In this document: one piece after another, positions 18,576 to 27,939 of the stretch
Layout: every line of letters begins with the position of its first letter
How positions within the stretch are numbered: the stretch's first letter is position 1
NCBI GenBank assembly: GCA_020890945.1
Contig: JAJHPK010000029.1
Coordinates: forward strand, 1 to 44,371
Length of the DNA: 44,371 nt
From: Nitrosomonas sp.
GTDB lineage: Bacteria; Pseudomonadota; Gammaproteobacteria; Burkholderiales; Nitrosomonadaceae
Direction of reading: 5' to 3'
Position numbers and translations under genes: made by a program
Notes under the pieces: model-generated
Databases searched by the model: none
Seen by the model: only the letters and a program-made list of their open reading frames with translations
What the model was told of the DNA's origin: nothing

Positions 18576-18900
18576 GCAATAACAACCTGTAAAATATAAA
18601 ATTTGTTTTTAACTGAATACGAGTTTTGTGAAAAGTTAGATCCGTTACATACAACTTAATGAGTTGTGTACGTGAGATTTTAAAACGAAGCAGTTATACG
18701 TTTATTTGAACACATTATTTCGCTAGGCTCAAGACCGGCGCAATGATTGTGTTAGTCGAGTAAGATGTTGAATTACGTGGTTTTTGGGGATTGTTTGTTT
18801 TAAACCAAGTTGCATCAGAGATTTCTTTAATTTCTATGGATTCAATTCCCCTCTCTTTGGGCGAAGGCCTTTAGAAAACTAACAGATTAAAGAGTGTATA
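18576..18900. promoter_or_regulatory. Upstream region of sdaA
   Basis: This 325-base stretch should hold the sdaA promoter. A 6-base inverted repeat ACAACT-TAATG-AGTTGT sits at 18651-18667, about 80 bases before the start, and could bind a dimeric regulator. Nothing else recognisable is present, and no coding frame looks real. Confidence 0.3.
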
Positions 18901-18934
18901 AAAGCACCCTGCTGCTTGCAGCGGCGGGTGCTTT
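18901..18934 (-). terminator. Rho-independent terminator after the Aer-like receptor gene
   Basis: Nine-base arms AAAGCACCC (18901-18909) and GGGTGCTTT (18926-18934) enclose a second inner stem (CTGC-TT-GCAG), and on the minus strand TTTTATA follows. It begins 13 bases past the receptor's stop codon. Confidence 0.75.
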
Positions 18935-18946
18935 ATTCTAGAAATG

Positions 18947-20620
18947 CTAGCTTGCTGATCTCATGCGTTCAGTTTTATCCGCTATTTTTTTGGATGGTTT
19001 TTTTGTCATGAAAGGCATGACATTATTCGAATCACCATTTTTTGTTGCGTTGAAGATTGAAATTGCACCAACCAACTCTTCTGCTTGTTCGGATAAACAG
19101 GCTGCCGCTGCTGCAGATTGTTCGACCAATGCGGCATTGTTTTGTGTTGTTTCGTCCATTTGCGAAACTGCTTCATACACTTGATTAATACCGCTGAATT
19201 GTTCTTTTGAGGCGTAAGTTATTTCTCCCATGATTGAATTTAGATTCGATATGGAATTAACAATCTCGCTCATCGTCATTTCAGCTTGACTGACCAAACT
19301 CGTACCGTCGTGAACTCGTTGCACCGAATCATCAATTAACGCTTTGATCTCTTTTGCTGCGGTTGCGCTTCGTTGTGCTAAGTTTCTCACTTCTGTCGCG
19401 ACCACGGCGAATCCTCTGCCTTGTTCTCCTGCACGAGCAGCTTCAACAGCCGCGTTCAATGCCAGTATGTTGGTTTGGAAAGCAATGCCGTCAATCACGG
19501 TAATAATGTCTGCAATTTTACTTGAGCTTTCTTTGATTGATGACATCGTGGTGACTACTTCTTTCATGACACTGCCGCCTTGCATGGTGATCGATCTTGC
19601 ATTATCGATTAATTGTCCCGCACTGGAAGAGTGATCGGTATTTTTTCCTACCGTTGAAGTCAGTTCTTCCATGCTCGCCGCAGTTTCTTGTAGCGCTGAC
19701 GCTTGCTGCTCTGTTCTGCCCGAAAGATCCATATTTCCTGCGGCGATTTCTTTCGATGCATGATGAACCGCGATTGCATTTTTTTGGATATCTAAAATTG
19801 TCGCTCTTAAATTAACGCTAACTTGTGATAAGCATTCGAGTAATTTGCCAAATTCATCGCGTCGGTTCGCTGAAATGGTTTGCGTCAATTCTCCAGAAGA
19901 AATTAAACTGGCGATTTCAGTAGCTTGATTGATCGGATCAACAATTCTTTTTTTCAGTAAGAAGGCGAAAGAAAAGCAAGTGGCCACTGCTAAAAATGAT
20001 AAAAAGGATATCGTGGCGTTTGCGCTGGTGAAAGTTTGTTGAGAAGACTCAGAATATAAAGCAACGCCGCCAATGATCGCAAATAGCGAAGCTAAAATCG
20101 ACATCAACACATTAATTTGCTTATTTACGCCCATTTTGAACCACGCCATTATTTTACCGGCTAAGTCTGTTCTAATGACTTGTCCATTTTGGATTTTAAG
20201 ATTGTCGGCCTTGTCTTCTAAGAATTTTCTATAGATAGGAATCGCCGCATCGATATCTTTTTGGGATGCTTTGGTGCGAACCGATAAATATCCTGTTACT
20301 TGGCCATTCCTTTTGATAGGTGCTGCATTGGCTCTGATCCAATAAAAATCTCCATTTTTGCGGCGATTTTTCACCAATCCGGTCCAAGTTGAACCTCCCT
20401 TTAAGGTTTGCCAAAGGTCTTCAAAAGCTTGTGGCGGCATATCGGGGTGACGAACAATATTGTGCGCCTTACCGATCAATTCATCTTGAGAAAATCCACT
20501 GACTTCAATAAAAGTTGAGTTGACATAGGTAATCCTGCCTTTTGTATCCGTTGTAGAGACTATCAGCGTATCTTCAGTGATGGGATATTCGATATCAGTA
20601 ATTGGTAAATTTACGCGCAT
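18947..20620 (-). CDS. Aer-like methyl-accepting chemotaxis protein with PAS sensor
   Basis: Energy or oxygen taxis receptor of 557 residues. Residues 1-125 form a PAS domain with the Aer-type sequence [33 protein letters not shown] and [20 protein letters not shown], which in E. coli Aer binds FAD. Two membrane segments follow at about 167-190 and 200-223, then a HAMP-like stretch beginning [15 protein letters not shown]. The cytoplasmic signalling hairpin contains the universally conserved [20 protein letters not shown] and [20 protein letters not shown]. There is no periplasmic ligand domain and no C-terminal NWETF pentapeptide for CheR docking. GGAAA precedes ATG 20620. An FNR-type box lies upstream, which fits oxygen-linked expression. 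No che or fla genes are nearby. Confidence 0.93.
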   Translation of the reverse strand: MRVNLPITDIEYPITEDTLIVSTTDTKGRITYVNSTFIEVSGFSQDELIGKAHNIVRHPDMPPQAFEDLWQTLKGGSTWTGLVKNRRKNGDFYWIRANAAPIKRNGQVTGYLSVRTKASQKDIDAAIPIYRKFLEDKADNLKIQNGQVIRTDLAGKIMAWFKMGVNKQINVLMSILASLFAIIGGVALYSESSQQTFTSANATISFLSFLAVATCFSFAFLLKKRIVDPINQATEIASLISSGELTQTISANRRDEFGKLLECLSQVSVNLRATILDIQKNAIAVHHASKEIAAGNMDLSGRTEQQASALQETAASMEELTSTVGKNTDHSSSAGQLIDNARSITMQGGSVMKEVVTTMSSIKESSSKIADIITVIDGIAFQTNILALNAAVEAARAGEQGRGFAVVATEVRNLAQRSATAAKEIKALIDDSVQRVHDGTSLVSQAEMTMSEIVNSISNLNSIMGEITYASKEQFSGINQVYEAVSQMDETTQNNAALVEQSAAAAACLSEQAEELVGAISIFNATKNGDSNNVMPFMTKKPSKKIADKTERMRSAS

Positions 20621-21063
20621 TCTATTGATTTCCTTTCATAAAAATAAACTTACGCTACATTTTTCGAAAATTTGTACTTTGAAACATGCAGTGATACCTC
20701 GCTGCTTTCAGGAGGTTTAGTTTTAGGCTTAGGATTTTAAATTGAAGCAATAAAATTTATTCTTTTGATAAGAAGCGAAATTTCCGTGCAATTCATATAC
20801 GAGAAATGTATATCGTTGAAAGATATCAATTAGAATCAACGAATTACGATACATTGATGCGATTGTTGATCACATAGGGGTTTTTAAACTTCTATTGATT
20901 TATATCAAATAAGCGTGATCAATCAATATTTTTATCTCTAAAATTTAAATCTACAATTTGATTGACATAGGCCAGGTCATTCATTACATTCATTTCTTTC
21001 TCTAACAAAGCTTGTCTTCGACAAGCCTACTGTGAATCTCCATTCCAGAAGGATAGAACACAC
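20621..21063. promoter_or_regulatory. Divergent regulatory region between the Aer-like gene and the HerA-like gene
   Basis: A 443-base non-coding stretch serving two divergent genes. It contains a perfect FNR-type box at 20895-20908 (listed separately) and a hairpin GCTTGTC-TTC-GACAAGC at 21010-21026 in the leader of the HerA-like gene, 38 bases before its ATG. I looked for a sigma-28 flagellar promoter for the receptor and found only a poorly spaced resemblance. Confidence 0.5.
20895..20908. promoter_or_regulatory. FNR/ANR-type operator, perfect consensus
   Basis: The sequence TTGATTTATATCAA is an exact match to the FNR half-sites TTGAT-N4-ATCAA. It is 275 bases before the Aer-like receptor start and 156 bases before the DUF853 start. 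FNR-type control of aer genes by ANR is known in Pseudomonas, so the receptor is the likelier target, although the distance is long. Confidence 0.6.
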
Positions 21064-22602
21064 ATGACCGATCCATTACTTATTGCAAAATCAGGTGAAA
21101 AAGAATTGACGCTTCTGCCTAGCATGGCAAACCGGCACGGATGCATCACCGGCGCAACTGGCACTGGCAAAACGGTGACATTGCAAAAGCTGGCAGAGAG
21201 CTTTTCCAATATTGGCGTTCCGGTATTCATGGCGGATGTGAAAGGTGATCTAACAGGGATTTGCAAGCCAGGATCGCTATCCGAAAAAATGAAAAAGCGT
21301 CTGGAGATGCTAAAGGTCGATGCGCCGAGCTGGCAAGGTTATCCCGTAACGTTGTGGGATACTTTGCAAGAAAGCGGTCATCCTGTTCGCGCAACCATCT
21401 CTGATATGGGACCTCTGTTATTGGCACGGTTATTCAATTTAAATGAAACTCAAGAAGGGGTTTTAGCGTTAGTTTTTAAAATTGCAGACGACAACGGATT
21501 GCTATTGCTGGATTTGAAGGATTTACGTGCATTGCTACAATTTGTTGGTGATAATGCTGCGGATTTTAAAACACAATACGGTAATGTTTCTTCCGCATCA
21601 ATTGGCGCCATTCAACGTAGCTTGCTACAAATCGAAGAACAGGGCGGCGACAAATTTTTTGGCGAGCCGATGTTGAACATCGAAGATTTAATGCAAACCG
21701 TCGATGGAAAAGGCGTCATCAACATTCTCGCCGCTGACAAATTGCTCAATTCCCCTAAATTATATAGCACCTATCTGTTGTGGATGTTATCCGAATTGTA
21801 CGAAAATCTTCCCGAAACGGGTGATCGAGATAAACCGAAATTGGTATTCTTTTTTGATGAAGCGCATTTATTATTTAGCACGGCATCACCCGCTTTATTA
21901 GAAAAAATCGAACAAGTCGTGCGGTTGATTCGTTCTAAAAGCGTCGGTATTTTCTTTGTTACCCAAAATCCGTTGGATATCCCGGAAAAAATTCTGGGCC
22001 AGTTGGGCAATCGTATTCAACACGCGCTACGTGCATTTACGCCACGTGATCAAAAAGCAGTCTCGACTATTGCTGAAACGATGCGCCCGAATCCGAAGCT
22101 CGATATCAAGCAAGCCATTATGGAATTATCGGTTGGCGAAGCGCTGGTTTCTTTTTTGGACACTAACGGCTCGCCAAGTATTACCGAACGTACTTTCATT
22201 TTGCCGCCAACCAGTCAAATTGGACCGATCACTCCGGAAGAGCGTAAACAACTTCTCGAGTCTTCATTAGTCGCGGGTATCTACGAACAAACTATCGATC
22301 GTGAAAGCGCTTTTGAAAAATTACAAAACCGCGCGGCAAGTTCTGGAAACGCAGAACAAAAACAATCTGCTGACTCAGAACAATCAGGTGGCGTTGTCGG
22401 GCAAGTTACCGAAGGCGTTTTGAGTGGATTGGGCAGCCTGATTTTCGGTTCGACCGGAAAGCGAGGCGGGCAGCACGATGGCATGATTACCGCATTTGCG
22501 AAAAGCGCCGCTCGTTCGGTCGGCACATCCGTAGCGCGAGAAATTACCCGCGGCCTGTTTGGGTCATTGTTGGGAGGAAGTACAACGAAAAGACGACGTT
22601 AA
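21064..22602 (+). CDS. HerA-like helicase/ATPase of the DUF853 family (YjgR type)
   Basis: Predicted cytoplasmic P-loop ATPase of 512 residues. Walker A GATGTGKT is at residues 30-37, Walker [10 protein letters not shown] at 260-268, and [15 protein letters not shown] with [14 protein letters not shown] supplies the sensor and arginine-finger region common to FtsK/HerA proteins. The N-terminal barrel of true HerA is absent, as expected for this family. The C-terminus is Gly/Ser-rich with SIGS-like turns and ends in a basic KRRR. E. coli YjgR has a similar length (about 500). The biological role is undefined. AGAAGG precedes ATG 21064. The gene is monocistronic, closed by a strong terminator. 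Confidence 0.9.
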   Translation: MTDPLLIAKSGEKELTLLPSMANRHGCITGATGTGKTVTLQKLAESFSNIGVPVFMADVKGDLTGICKPGSLSEKMKKRLEMLKVDAPSWQGYPVTLWDTLQESGHPVRATISDMGPLLLARLFNLNETQEGVLALVFKIADDNGLLLLDLKDLRALLQFVGDNAADFKTQYGNVSSASIGAIQRSLLQIEEQGGDKFFGEPMLNIEDLMQTVDGKGVINILAADKLLNSPKLYSTYLLWMLSELYENLPETGDRDKPKLVFFFDEAHLLFSTASPALLEKIEQVVRLIRSKSVGIFFVTQNPLDIPEKILGQLGNRIQHALRAFTPRDQKAVSTIAETMRPNPKLDIKQAIMELSVGEALVSFLDTNGSPSITERTFILPPTSQIGPITPEERKQLLESSLVAGIYEQTIDRESAFEKLQNRAASSGNAEQKQSADSEQSGGVVGQVTEGVLSGLGSLIFGSTGKRGGQHDGMITAFAKSAARSVGTSVAREITRGLFGSLLGGSTTKRRR

Positions 22603-22670
22603 TCACCGAAGGATGTAGTCAGCACCTGTTAGCGTTGTTTGTAGCACGTATCTTCAAAAAGCAAAAGAAA

Positions 22671-22708
22671 ACTCCCTTTCAGAGTATGTCCTGAAAGGGA
22701 GTTTTTTT
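22671..22708 (+). terminator. Strong Rho-independent terminator after the DUF853 gene
   Basis: Perfect 12-base arms ACTCCCTTTCAG (22671-22682) and CTGAAAGGGAGT (22691-22702) around an 8-base loop, followed by seven T. It isolates the HerA-like gene from the ccm operon. Confidence 0.9.
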
Positions 22709-22720
22709 AAACAAATGGAC

Positions 22721-22738
22721 AGATACAAGCTTGTATCT
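22721..22738. repeat. 18-base perfect palindrome upstream of ccmA
   Basis: AGATACAAGCTTGTATCT is its own reverse complement. It lies between the terminator and the putative ccm promoter, about 70 bases upstream of the candidate -10 box, so it could be an operator for a dimeric regulator. I cannot assign it to a known factor. Confidence 0.5.
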
Positions 22739-22787
22739 TACCCCTATAGATTTTTCGACGGAACGGCGGTGTTCTAATACTTACATG

Positions 22788-22814
22788 TTGTCTGTATCCG
22801 CAATGCGTTATAAT
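22788..22814 (+). promoter_or_regulatory. Candidate sigma-70 promoter of the ccm operon
   Basis: A perfect -10 hexamer TATAAT at 22809-22814 is preceded by TTGTCT at 22788-22793, with a shorter than ideal 15-base spacer. ATGTTG at 22785-22790 with an 18-base spacer is the alternative -35. The position, 33 bases before the ccmA start codon, fits. Confidence 0.4.
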
Positions 22815-22846
22815 CGTAAGCTTTTATCTACTGACTTATCCAAATC

Positions 22847-23461
22847 GTGTTGCAAGGAATCAATATCGCGTGTGTACGCGGCGATCGAGAACTTTTCAAA
22901 AACATTCATTTTTCGCTTGAGCCCGGAAGCTTATTACAAGTGCGCGGGGCTAATGGCAGTGGAAAAACCAGTTTATTGCGCATGTTGTGTGGCTTGTCGA
23001 TTCCTGCGGCAGGGGAAATTCACTGGAATGGAGTCTCTATTCGCACGGCGAATGAAGAATACTTTGCTAATGTAACGTATATCGGTCATTTGGGTGGCGT
23101 CAAAGATGATTTGACTGTGATTGAAAATTTGCAGATTTCAAGCGCGTTATCGGGATTTGAAATCAGTATTAATGAAGCACATCAAGCGCTTGGAAAAATT
23201 GGGTTGAGTGGACGTGAATATTTGCCCGTTAAAGTATTGTCGCAGGGCCAACGCCGACGGGTTGCTTTAGCGCGTTTGCTCGTATGTAAAACGAAATTAT
23301 GGATTTTGGATGAGCCTTTTGTAGCTTTAGATGTCGCTGCGGTTCAGTTGATGCGTGAAATACTGGAATTGCATTTGCAGCACGAAGGCATGGTGGTGAT
23401 GACAACGCATCAGGAAATTGACATCCAATCTTCGTCGATCACTCAATTACAATTGGCCTGA
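22847..23461 (+). CDS. ccmA: Heme exporter/CcmC-release ATPase CcmA
   Basis: ABC ATPase of cytochrome c maturation System I; with CcmB it releases heme-loaded CcmE from CcmC at the inner membrane. The protein has 204 residues from a GTG at 22847. The typical opening LQGINIACVRGDRELF supports this start even though no ribosome site is obvious; the next codon, TTG, is also possible. Walker A is GANGSGKTS near residues 34-42, the signature is LSQGQRRRVALARL, and Walker B is LWILDEPFVALD. A conserved H-loop His lies in MTTHQE. It is the first gene of ccmABCDEFGHI; ccmB starts five bases after its stop. Confidence 0.95.
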   Translation: MLQGINIACVRGDRELFKNIHFSLEPGSLLQVRGANGSGKTSLLRMLCGLSIPAAGEIHWNGVSIRTANEEYFANVTYIGHLGGVKDDLTVIENLQISSALSGFEISINEAHQALGKIGLSGREYLPVKVLSQGQRRRVALARLLVCKTKLWILDEPFVALDVAAVQLMREILELHLQHEGMVVMTTHQEIDIQSSSITQLQLA

Positions 23462-23465
23462 TACT

Positions 23466-24125
23466 ATGTTGGTATGGATTATAAAGCGCGATCTTTTGCT
23501 GGCTGTACGCCGTCGCTCCGATGTTTTAATTACCCTATTCTTTTTTGTCATTGTGGTCAGTTTATTTCCACTCAGTGTCGGACCTGAAATGAATTTACTA
23601 AGAACAATGGCGCCCGGTGTTGTTTGGGTAGCAGCTCTATTGGCTTCTATGCTATCGCTGAACCGTATGTTTTCTAACGATTATCAAGATGGCACTTTAG
23701 AACAGATGATGATCTCGCCTCAATCGTTATCATTACTTGTTTTAGGTAAAACATTCGCGCATTGGTTGGTCAGTGGATTACCACTGGTACTAATGGCACC
23801 CGTATTGGGAATACAATACGATTTACCAAGTGACGCACTATCGGTGTTAGTGATTTCATTGCTGATTGGTACGCCCGTATTGAGTTTGATAGGAGCAATC
23901 GGTGCCGCATTGACACTAGGTCTTAGAGGTGGAGGAGTACTGGTTTCATTGCTAGTACTTCCTTTATATATTCCCATATTGATTTTTGGCTCTGGCGCGG
24001 TAGAGGCGAATATGGCTGGGATTGATTTTGCTGCTCACTTATCGTTGATTGGTGCATTTCTGCTCGTGTCACTGGTTTTTGCGCCTTGGGTGACAGCGTG
24101 GTCTTTGCGAGTGTCTTTAGAATAG
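23466..24125 (+). CDS. ccmB: Heme exporter membrane subunit CcmB
   Basis: Six-helix membrane partner of CcmA in the ABC complex that frees holo-CcmE from CcmC. ATG 23466 yields 219 residues, the standard length, beginning MLVWIIKRDLLLAVRRRSD; a longer frame from 23418 would overlap ccmA. Family features are the amphipathic start, FPLSVGPEMNLLRTMAPGVVWV and NDYQDGTLEQMM, the loop next to the ATPase. A 234-base gap follows before ccmC, larger than usual for this operon. Confidence 0.95.
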   Translation: MLVWIIKRDLLLAVRRRSDVLITLFFFVIVVSLFPLSVGPEMNLLRTMAPGVVWVAALLASMLSLNRMFSNDYQDGTLEQMMISPQSLSLLVLGKTFAHWLVSGLPLVLMAPVLGIQYDLPSDALSVLVISLLIGTPVLSLIGAIGAALTLGLRGGGVLVSLLVLPLYIPILIFGSGAVEANMAGIDFAAHLSLIGAFLLVSLVFAPWVTAWSLRVSLE

Positions 24126-24359
24126 TTTTGCTCTAACTATTATTGCAATCGATTCCAATCTCAGCTCTTAGAGCAACTTTTTGCGGCATTACCACTAATT
24201 TTTATAGAAAGCGATTCTCGTTGATTGTTTTTAGTATAGAATCGAAGGTTAAAATAAGTTAGGATAAATCGTAGGCGAAAGCAAATGCTAGATTCTATAG
24301 CATATAAGTATCTAAAACAATTAGGAAATTTACATTGGTAGTATATTAATTTATATTTT
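24126..24359. other. Gap inside the ccm operon between ccmB and ccmC
   Basis: 234 bases without a convincing gene; the minus-strand frame here is AT-rich and unlike any protein I know. No terminator hairpin was found, so read-through is possible, but a second promoter for ccmC onward could lie here. Consecutive ccm genes in other gammaproteobacteria usually abut. Confidence 0.4.
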
Positions 24360-25103
24360 ATGTCGATCAATTGGTATAAGTATTCTTCCCCTTCGAGCTT
24401 CTATTCTTTGGCAGGGAAAATGATTCCAGTATTTGCTGTGTTAGCAGCAATTTTATTGGTGAGTGGATTGTATGTCGGTTTTTTTGTGGCTCCTACCGAT
24501 TTTCAACAAGGCGAGGCTTACCGGATTATATTTATCCATGTTCCTGCGGCGTGGATGTCTATGTTTCTGTATGTGGTGATGGCTATTTGGGCAGGAATTG
24601 GTTTGGCTTTTAATACGCGACTGTCCTCCATGATGGCAACGGCAATTGCGCCAACCGGAGCGATGTTTACTTTTCTTGCGCTTTGGACTGGATCGTTGTG
24701 GGGCAAACCCATGTGGGGAACCTGGTGGGTATGGGACGCTCGATTGACTTCGGAATTGATTTTATTATTTTTATATATTGGCTTTATGTCACTGCAAGCA
24801 GCAATTGATGACCCGCGTCGTGCTGACAAAGCTGGGGCGATTATTGCATTGGTTGGCGTGGTGAATATCCCCATCATTTATTTTTCAGTGCAATGGTGGA
24901 ATACCTTGCATCAAGGTGCATCTGTTAGTGTGAATCAAGCGCCTGCAATGGCCTCCACGATGTTGACAGGAATGCTCATCATGGTGTTTGCAGCCTGGAT
25001 GTATGCGATTGCCGTGATATTAAAACGAGTGCGCGTTATTATTCTGGAGAGAGAAGGCCACACAGCCTGGGTTGCCGAATTGCAAAAGGAAGGAATTGCG
25101 TGA
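24360..25103 (+). CDS. ccmC: Heme-handling membrane protein CcmC
   Basis: Loads heme onto CcmE in the periplasm. 247 residues with six predicted helices. The periplasmic tryptophan-rich WWD motif is WGTWWVWDAR at about residues 119-128. The two external heme-ligand histidines are His60 (FIHVPAAW) and His185 (WNTLHQG). DDPRRADKAGA marks a conserved cytoplasmic loop. The stop codon overlaps the first base of the ccmD ATG, so the two are translationally coupled. Confidence 0.96.
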   Translation: MSINWYKYSSPSSFYSLAGKMIPVFAVLAAILLVSGLYVGFFVAPTDFQQGEAYRIIFIHVPAAWMSMFLYVVMAIWAGIGLAFNTRLSSMMATAIAPTGAMFTFLALWTGSLWGKPMWGTWWVWDARLTSELILLFLYIGFMSLQAAIDDPRRADKAGAIIALVGVVNIPIIYFSVQWWNTLHQGASVSVNQAPAMASTMLTGMLIMVFAAWMYAIAVILKRVRVIILEREGHTAWVAELQKEGIA

Positions 25104-25300
25104 TGAATTGGTCAAGTGTGTCAGAATTTCTTTCGATGGGTGGATATGGATTTTATGTTTGGGGTTCCTATGCAATGACATTGGTCTGTGTTGTTGGTGA
25201 AATCATACTGATATCAAAACGTCGCCGAACTTTGGAAAAACAATACGGTCACAACCGTAAATTCGATCAAAAAAGAGATATAAATGAAACCACGTCATAA
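25103..25300 (+). CDS. ccmD: CcmD, small CcmC/CcmE adaptor
   Basis: Short one-helix inner-membrane protein that stabilises the CcmABCD-CcmE complex. The start is ATG 25103, overlapping the ccmC stop by one base; a GTG at 25100 is also in frame. 65 residues with the family features [20 protein letters not shown] followed by a basic cytoplasmic tail ([11 protein letters not shown]). The 3' end overlaps ccmE by 17 bases. Confidence 0.92.
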   Translation: MNWSSVSEFLSMGGYGFYVWGSYAMTLVCVVGEIILISKRRRTLEKQYGHNRKFDQKRDINETTS

Positions 25301-25733
25301 AAAATTAGCAATGATTGTTGCGGGTGTAACTGCATTAGGTGTTGCTTCAGTTTTAGTTTTGAATGCTTTTCAAAGCAATTTGGTTTTTTTCTTTAGTCCT
25401 ACCCAGGTAGTCGCTAAAGAAGCACCAATTGGTAAAAGTTTTAGAATTGGTGGACTCGTCACAGAGGGCAGTGTGCAACGTGATAATTCAGGTACCAAAA
25501 TACATTTTTCAGTAACCGATACAAGTCATACTATTCCCGTTGTTTACACAGGAATACTTCCAGATTTATTTAAAGAAGGCAAAGGAGTCGTTGCACAAGG
25601 AAAGATGTCTGACAACGGAGTTTTTCTGGCGGATGAAGTATTGGCCAAACACGACGAGAACTATATGCCACCCGAAGCGGCAGAAGCATTAGAAAAAGCA
25701 GCAAAAACACAGAAAGCATCATTAGCAGAATAG
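25284..25733 (+). CDS. ccmE: Periplasmic heme chaperone CcmE
   Basis: Membrane-anchored chaperone that binds heme covalently and hands it to CcmF. 149 residues with an N-terminal anchor ([20 protein letters not shown]), a beta-barrel OB-fold domain, and the heme-attachment His123 in [13 protein letters not shown], with Tyr127 as the axial-ligand tyrosine (His130 and Tyr134 in E. coli). A flexible Ala/Lys tail closes the protein. It starts inside the ccmD 3' end and is followed by a 133-base gap before ccmF. Confidence 0.96.
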   Translation: MKPRHKKLAMIVAGVTALGVASVLVLNAFQSNLVFFFSPTQVVAKEAPIGKSFRIGGLVTEGSVQRDNSGTKIHFSVTDTSHTIPVVYTGILPDLFKEGKGVVAQGKMSDNGVFLADEVLAKHDENYMPPEAAEALEKAAKTQKASLAE

Positions 25734-25866
25734 TTTGTTGATGAAGCGAATATTTAATAGAATTAGATAGATCATTTTAATCAAACCTGCTTTAAAAAGT
25801 CACATAAAAGCATAACCTCGGTTGTTATCCCGAATCGTCATTAACTACTATAGATCTTAGCTCATT

Positions 25867-27939
25867 ATGATTCCAGAAATCGGTAATTTTTGTTTGATTC
25901 TTGCGTTACTTTTAGCGCTTACTCAAGGCACACTGCCTCTTATTGGTGCAGCGCGAGGAATTCCATCTTGGATGGCACTTGCGCGACCTGTTGTACAAGG
26001 ACAGTTCGTTTTTATTTTTCTAGCCTTCTCTTGCCTGGCTTATTCCTTTGTTACCAGTGATTTTTCGGTCATGAATGTGGCGAGAAACTCCAATACGGAA
26101 TTGCCATTTCATTTTCGTTTAGCGGCAACTTGGGGATCGCATGAAGGCTCATTGTTGCTATGGGTGCTAATGCTAGCGACATGGTCGGTTGCGGTGAGCG
26201 TATTTAGTAAGCAATTGCCAGATGATATCGTCGCGCGTGTCATCGGTGTTTTAGGCCTGGTCAGCGTAGGCTTTCTGGCGTTTTTGTTATTTACGTCAAA
26301 CCCTTTTGATCGTTTATTGCCGGCTGCACCTGAAGGTAGCGATTTGAATCCATTACTACAAGACGTTGGCATGGTGGTTCATCCACCCATGTTATATATG
26401 GGTTACGTTGGTTTTTCGATAGCTTTTGCGTTTGCTATCGCAGCACTATTGAGTGGCAAACTGGATGCGGCATGGGCGCGTTGGTCTCGTCCATGGACGA
26501 TTGTGGCGTGGGTTTTCCTGACTGTTGGCATCATGATGGGTAGCTGGTGGGCCTACTATGAATTAGGATGGGGCGGTTGGTGGTTCTGGGATCCGGTTGA
26601 AAATGCCTCGTTTATGCCTTGGTTGGTTGGCACTGCTTTATTACATTCGTTAGCCGTAACGGAAAAACGCGGTAGCTTTAAAAGCTGGACAGTGTTACTG
26701 GCCATTTGCGCGTTTGGATTGAGTTTACTAGGAACCTTTCTGGTTCGATCAGGTGTATTGACTTCGGTGCATGCGTTCGCCACAGATCCTGCGCGTGGTA
26801 TTTTTATTCTCGTGTTCCTGGTGGTCGTCATCAGTGCGTCACTAATATTATTTGCTTGGCGCGCGCCTAAAGTTGGTCTAGGTGGCAAATTTGATTTGTT
26901 GTCACGCGAGTCTTTATTACTCGCTAACAATTTGTTGCTGTTAGTCGCTGCTGGCAGCGTTTTGCTAGGAACGTTGTATCCATTGATAATCGATGCTTTG
27001 GGATTGGGTAAATTATCCGTTGGCCCTCCTTATTTCGAAGCCGTATTTGTACCGGTGATGACACCTGCCATTTTCTTGATTGGCGTTGGCCCCATTGCCC
27101 GATGGAAACAAATAAGCTTGCCAGCCTTAGCCATTAGATTGCGTTGGGCGTTTGCCGTGAGCGTCGTATCAGCTTTAGCGACACCTTATCTGATGGGAGA
27201 ATGGAAACCACTGGTTAGCTTTGGAATGTTGCTCGCATTTTGGATTATTGCGTGCATCGTGGTTAATGTGAAACATCGGTTAAGCAACAGTGGTTCTGGC
27301 AATATTTTTGCAAGGTTAGCGCGTCAGTCTCGCAGTTACTATGGTATGCATTTTGCACATCTTGGCGTCGCGGTTTTTATCATAGGCGTGACCATAGTCA
27401 ATAGTTACGAAACTGAAAAAGACGTACGGATGGAGATTGGTAGCAAAGTCACTGTCGGTGGCTATACCTTCCAATTTAATGGCGTCACAAATCTTCCTGG
27501 ACCTAATTATAAATCGGTTATGGGCGATATTACGGTGTTAAAGGGTGATCAGGTTTATCGCACTTTAAATCCTGAGAAGCGTACCTATAATGCATCGGGT
27601 ATGCCAATGACAGAAGCTGCAATTGATACGGGTTTATTCCGTGATTTATATGTAGCCATGGGTGAACCGTTAGAAAATAACGCATGGGTCGTACGTGTTT
27701 ATCATAAGCCTTTTGTAGACTGGATTTGGTTTGGATGTATGCTGATGGCACTTGGTGGAATACTGTCGATAACAGATCGCCGTTATCGTTTAAAAATCAG
27801 CAAGAAAGATCCTGTGGTTGTTAAAGAAAATGAAACGGATGCTTCACAGCCAAACGAAACGCCTGTGACAGCACCGGTTATGTCTGCGGCAACAACAACT
27901 ACTCGTGCCACTTTGGTTACGGAGACACAAAAACCATGA
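25867..27939 (+). CDS. ccmF: Heme lyase subunit CcmF
   Basis: Large inner-membrane protein that, with CcmH and CcmI, joins heme to the CxxCH cysteines of apocytochromes c. 690 residues and about 15 hydrophobic segments. The WWD heme-binding motif GWGGWWFWDPVENASFMPWL is at about residues 234-253. Conserved histidines include those in WGSHEGSLLLW and VVHPPMLYMGYVGF. A long periplasmic loop (about 515-610) precedes the last helix. The last 40 residues are an acidic/Thr-Ala-rich extension that looks unstructured. The stop overlaps the ccmG start (ATGA type). Confidence 0.96.
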   Translation: MIPEIGNFCLILALLLALTQGTLPLIGAARGIPSWMALARPVVQGQFVFIFLAFSCLAYSFVTSDFSVMNVARNSNTELPFHFRLAATWGSHEGSLLLWVLMLATWSVAVSVFSKQLPDDIVARVIGVLGLVSVGFLAFLLFTSNPFDRLLPAAPEGSDLNPLLQDVGMVVHPPMLYMGYVGFSIAFAFAIAALLSGKLDAAWARWSRPWTIVAWVFLTVGIMMGSWWAYYELGWGGWWFWDPVENASFMPWLVGTALLHSLAVTEKRGSFKSWTVLLAICAFGLSLLGTFLVRSGVLTSVHAFATDPARGIFILVFLVVVISASLILFAWRAPKVGLGGKFDLLSRESLLLANNLLLLVAAGSVLLGTLYPLIIDALGLGKLSVGPPYFEAVFVPVMTPAIFLIGVGPIARWKQISLPALAIRLRWAFAVSVVSALATPYLMGEWKPLVSFGMLLAFWIIACIVVNVKHRLSNSGSGNIFARLARQSRSYYGMHFAHLGVAVFIIGVTIVNSYETEKDVRMEIGSKVTVGGYTFQFNGVTNLPGPNYKSVMGDITVLKGDQVYRTLNPEKRTYNASGMPMTEAAIDTGLFRDLYVAMGEPLENNAWVVRVYHKPFVDWIWFGCMLMALGGILSITDRRYRLKISKKDPVVVKENETDASQPNETPVTAPVMSAATTTTRATLVTETQKP

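Noticed and set aside
20660-20720. Possible sigma-28 flagellar promoter for the Aer-like receptor
   Set aside because: The TAAA and GCGAGGTA elements are 13 bases apart rather than about 15, and the match to GCCGATAA is poor.
22731-23075. 114-codon frame overlapping the start of ccmA
   Set aside because: It runs in another frame through the CcmA Walker A region; only the CcmA frame has homology.
24161-24370. 69-codon minus-strand frame between ccmB and ccmC
   Set aside because: The composition follows the AT-rich spacer, and it overlaps the ccmC start; no family is recognised.
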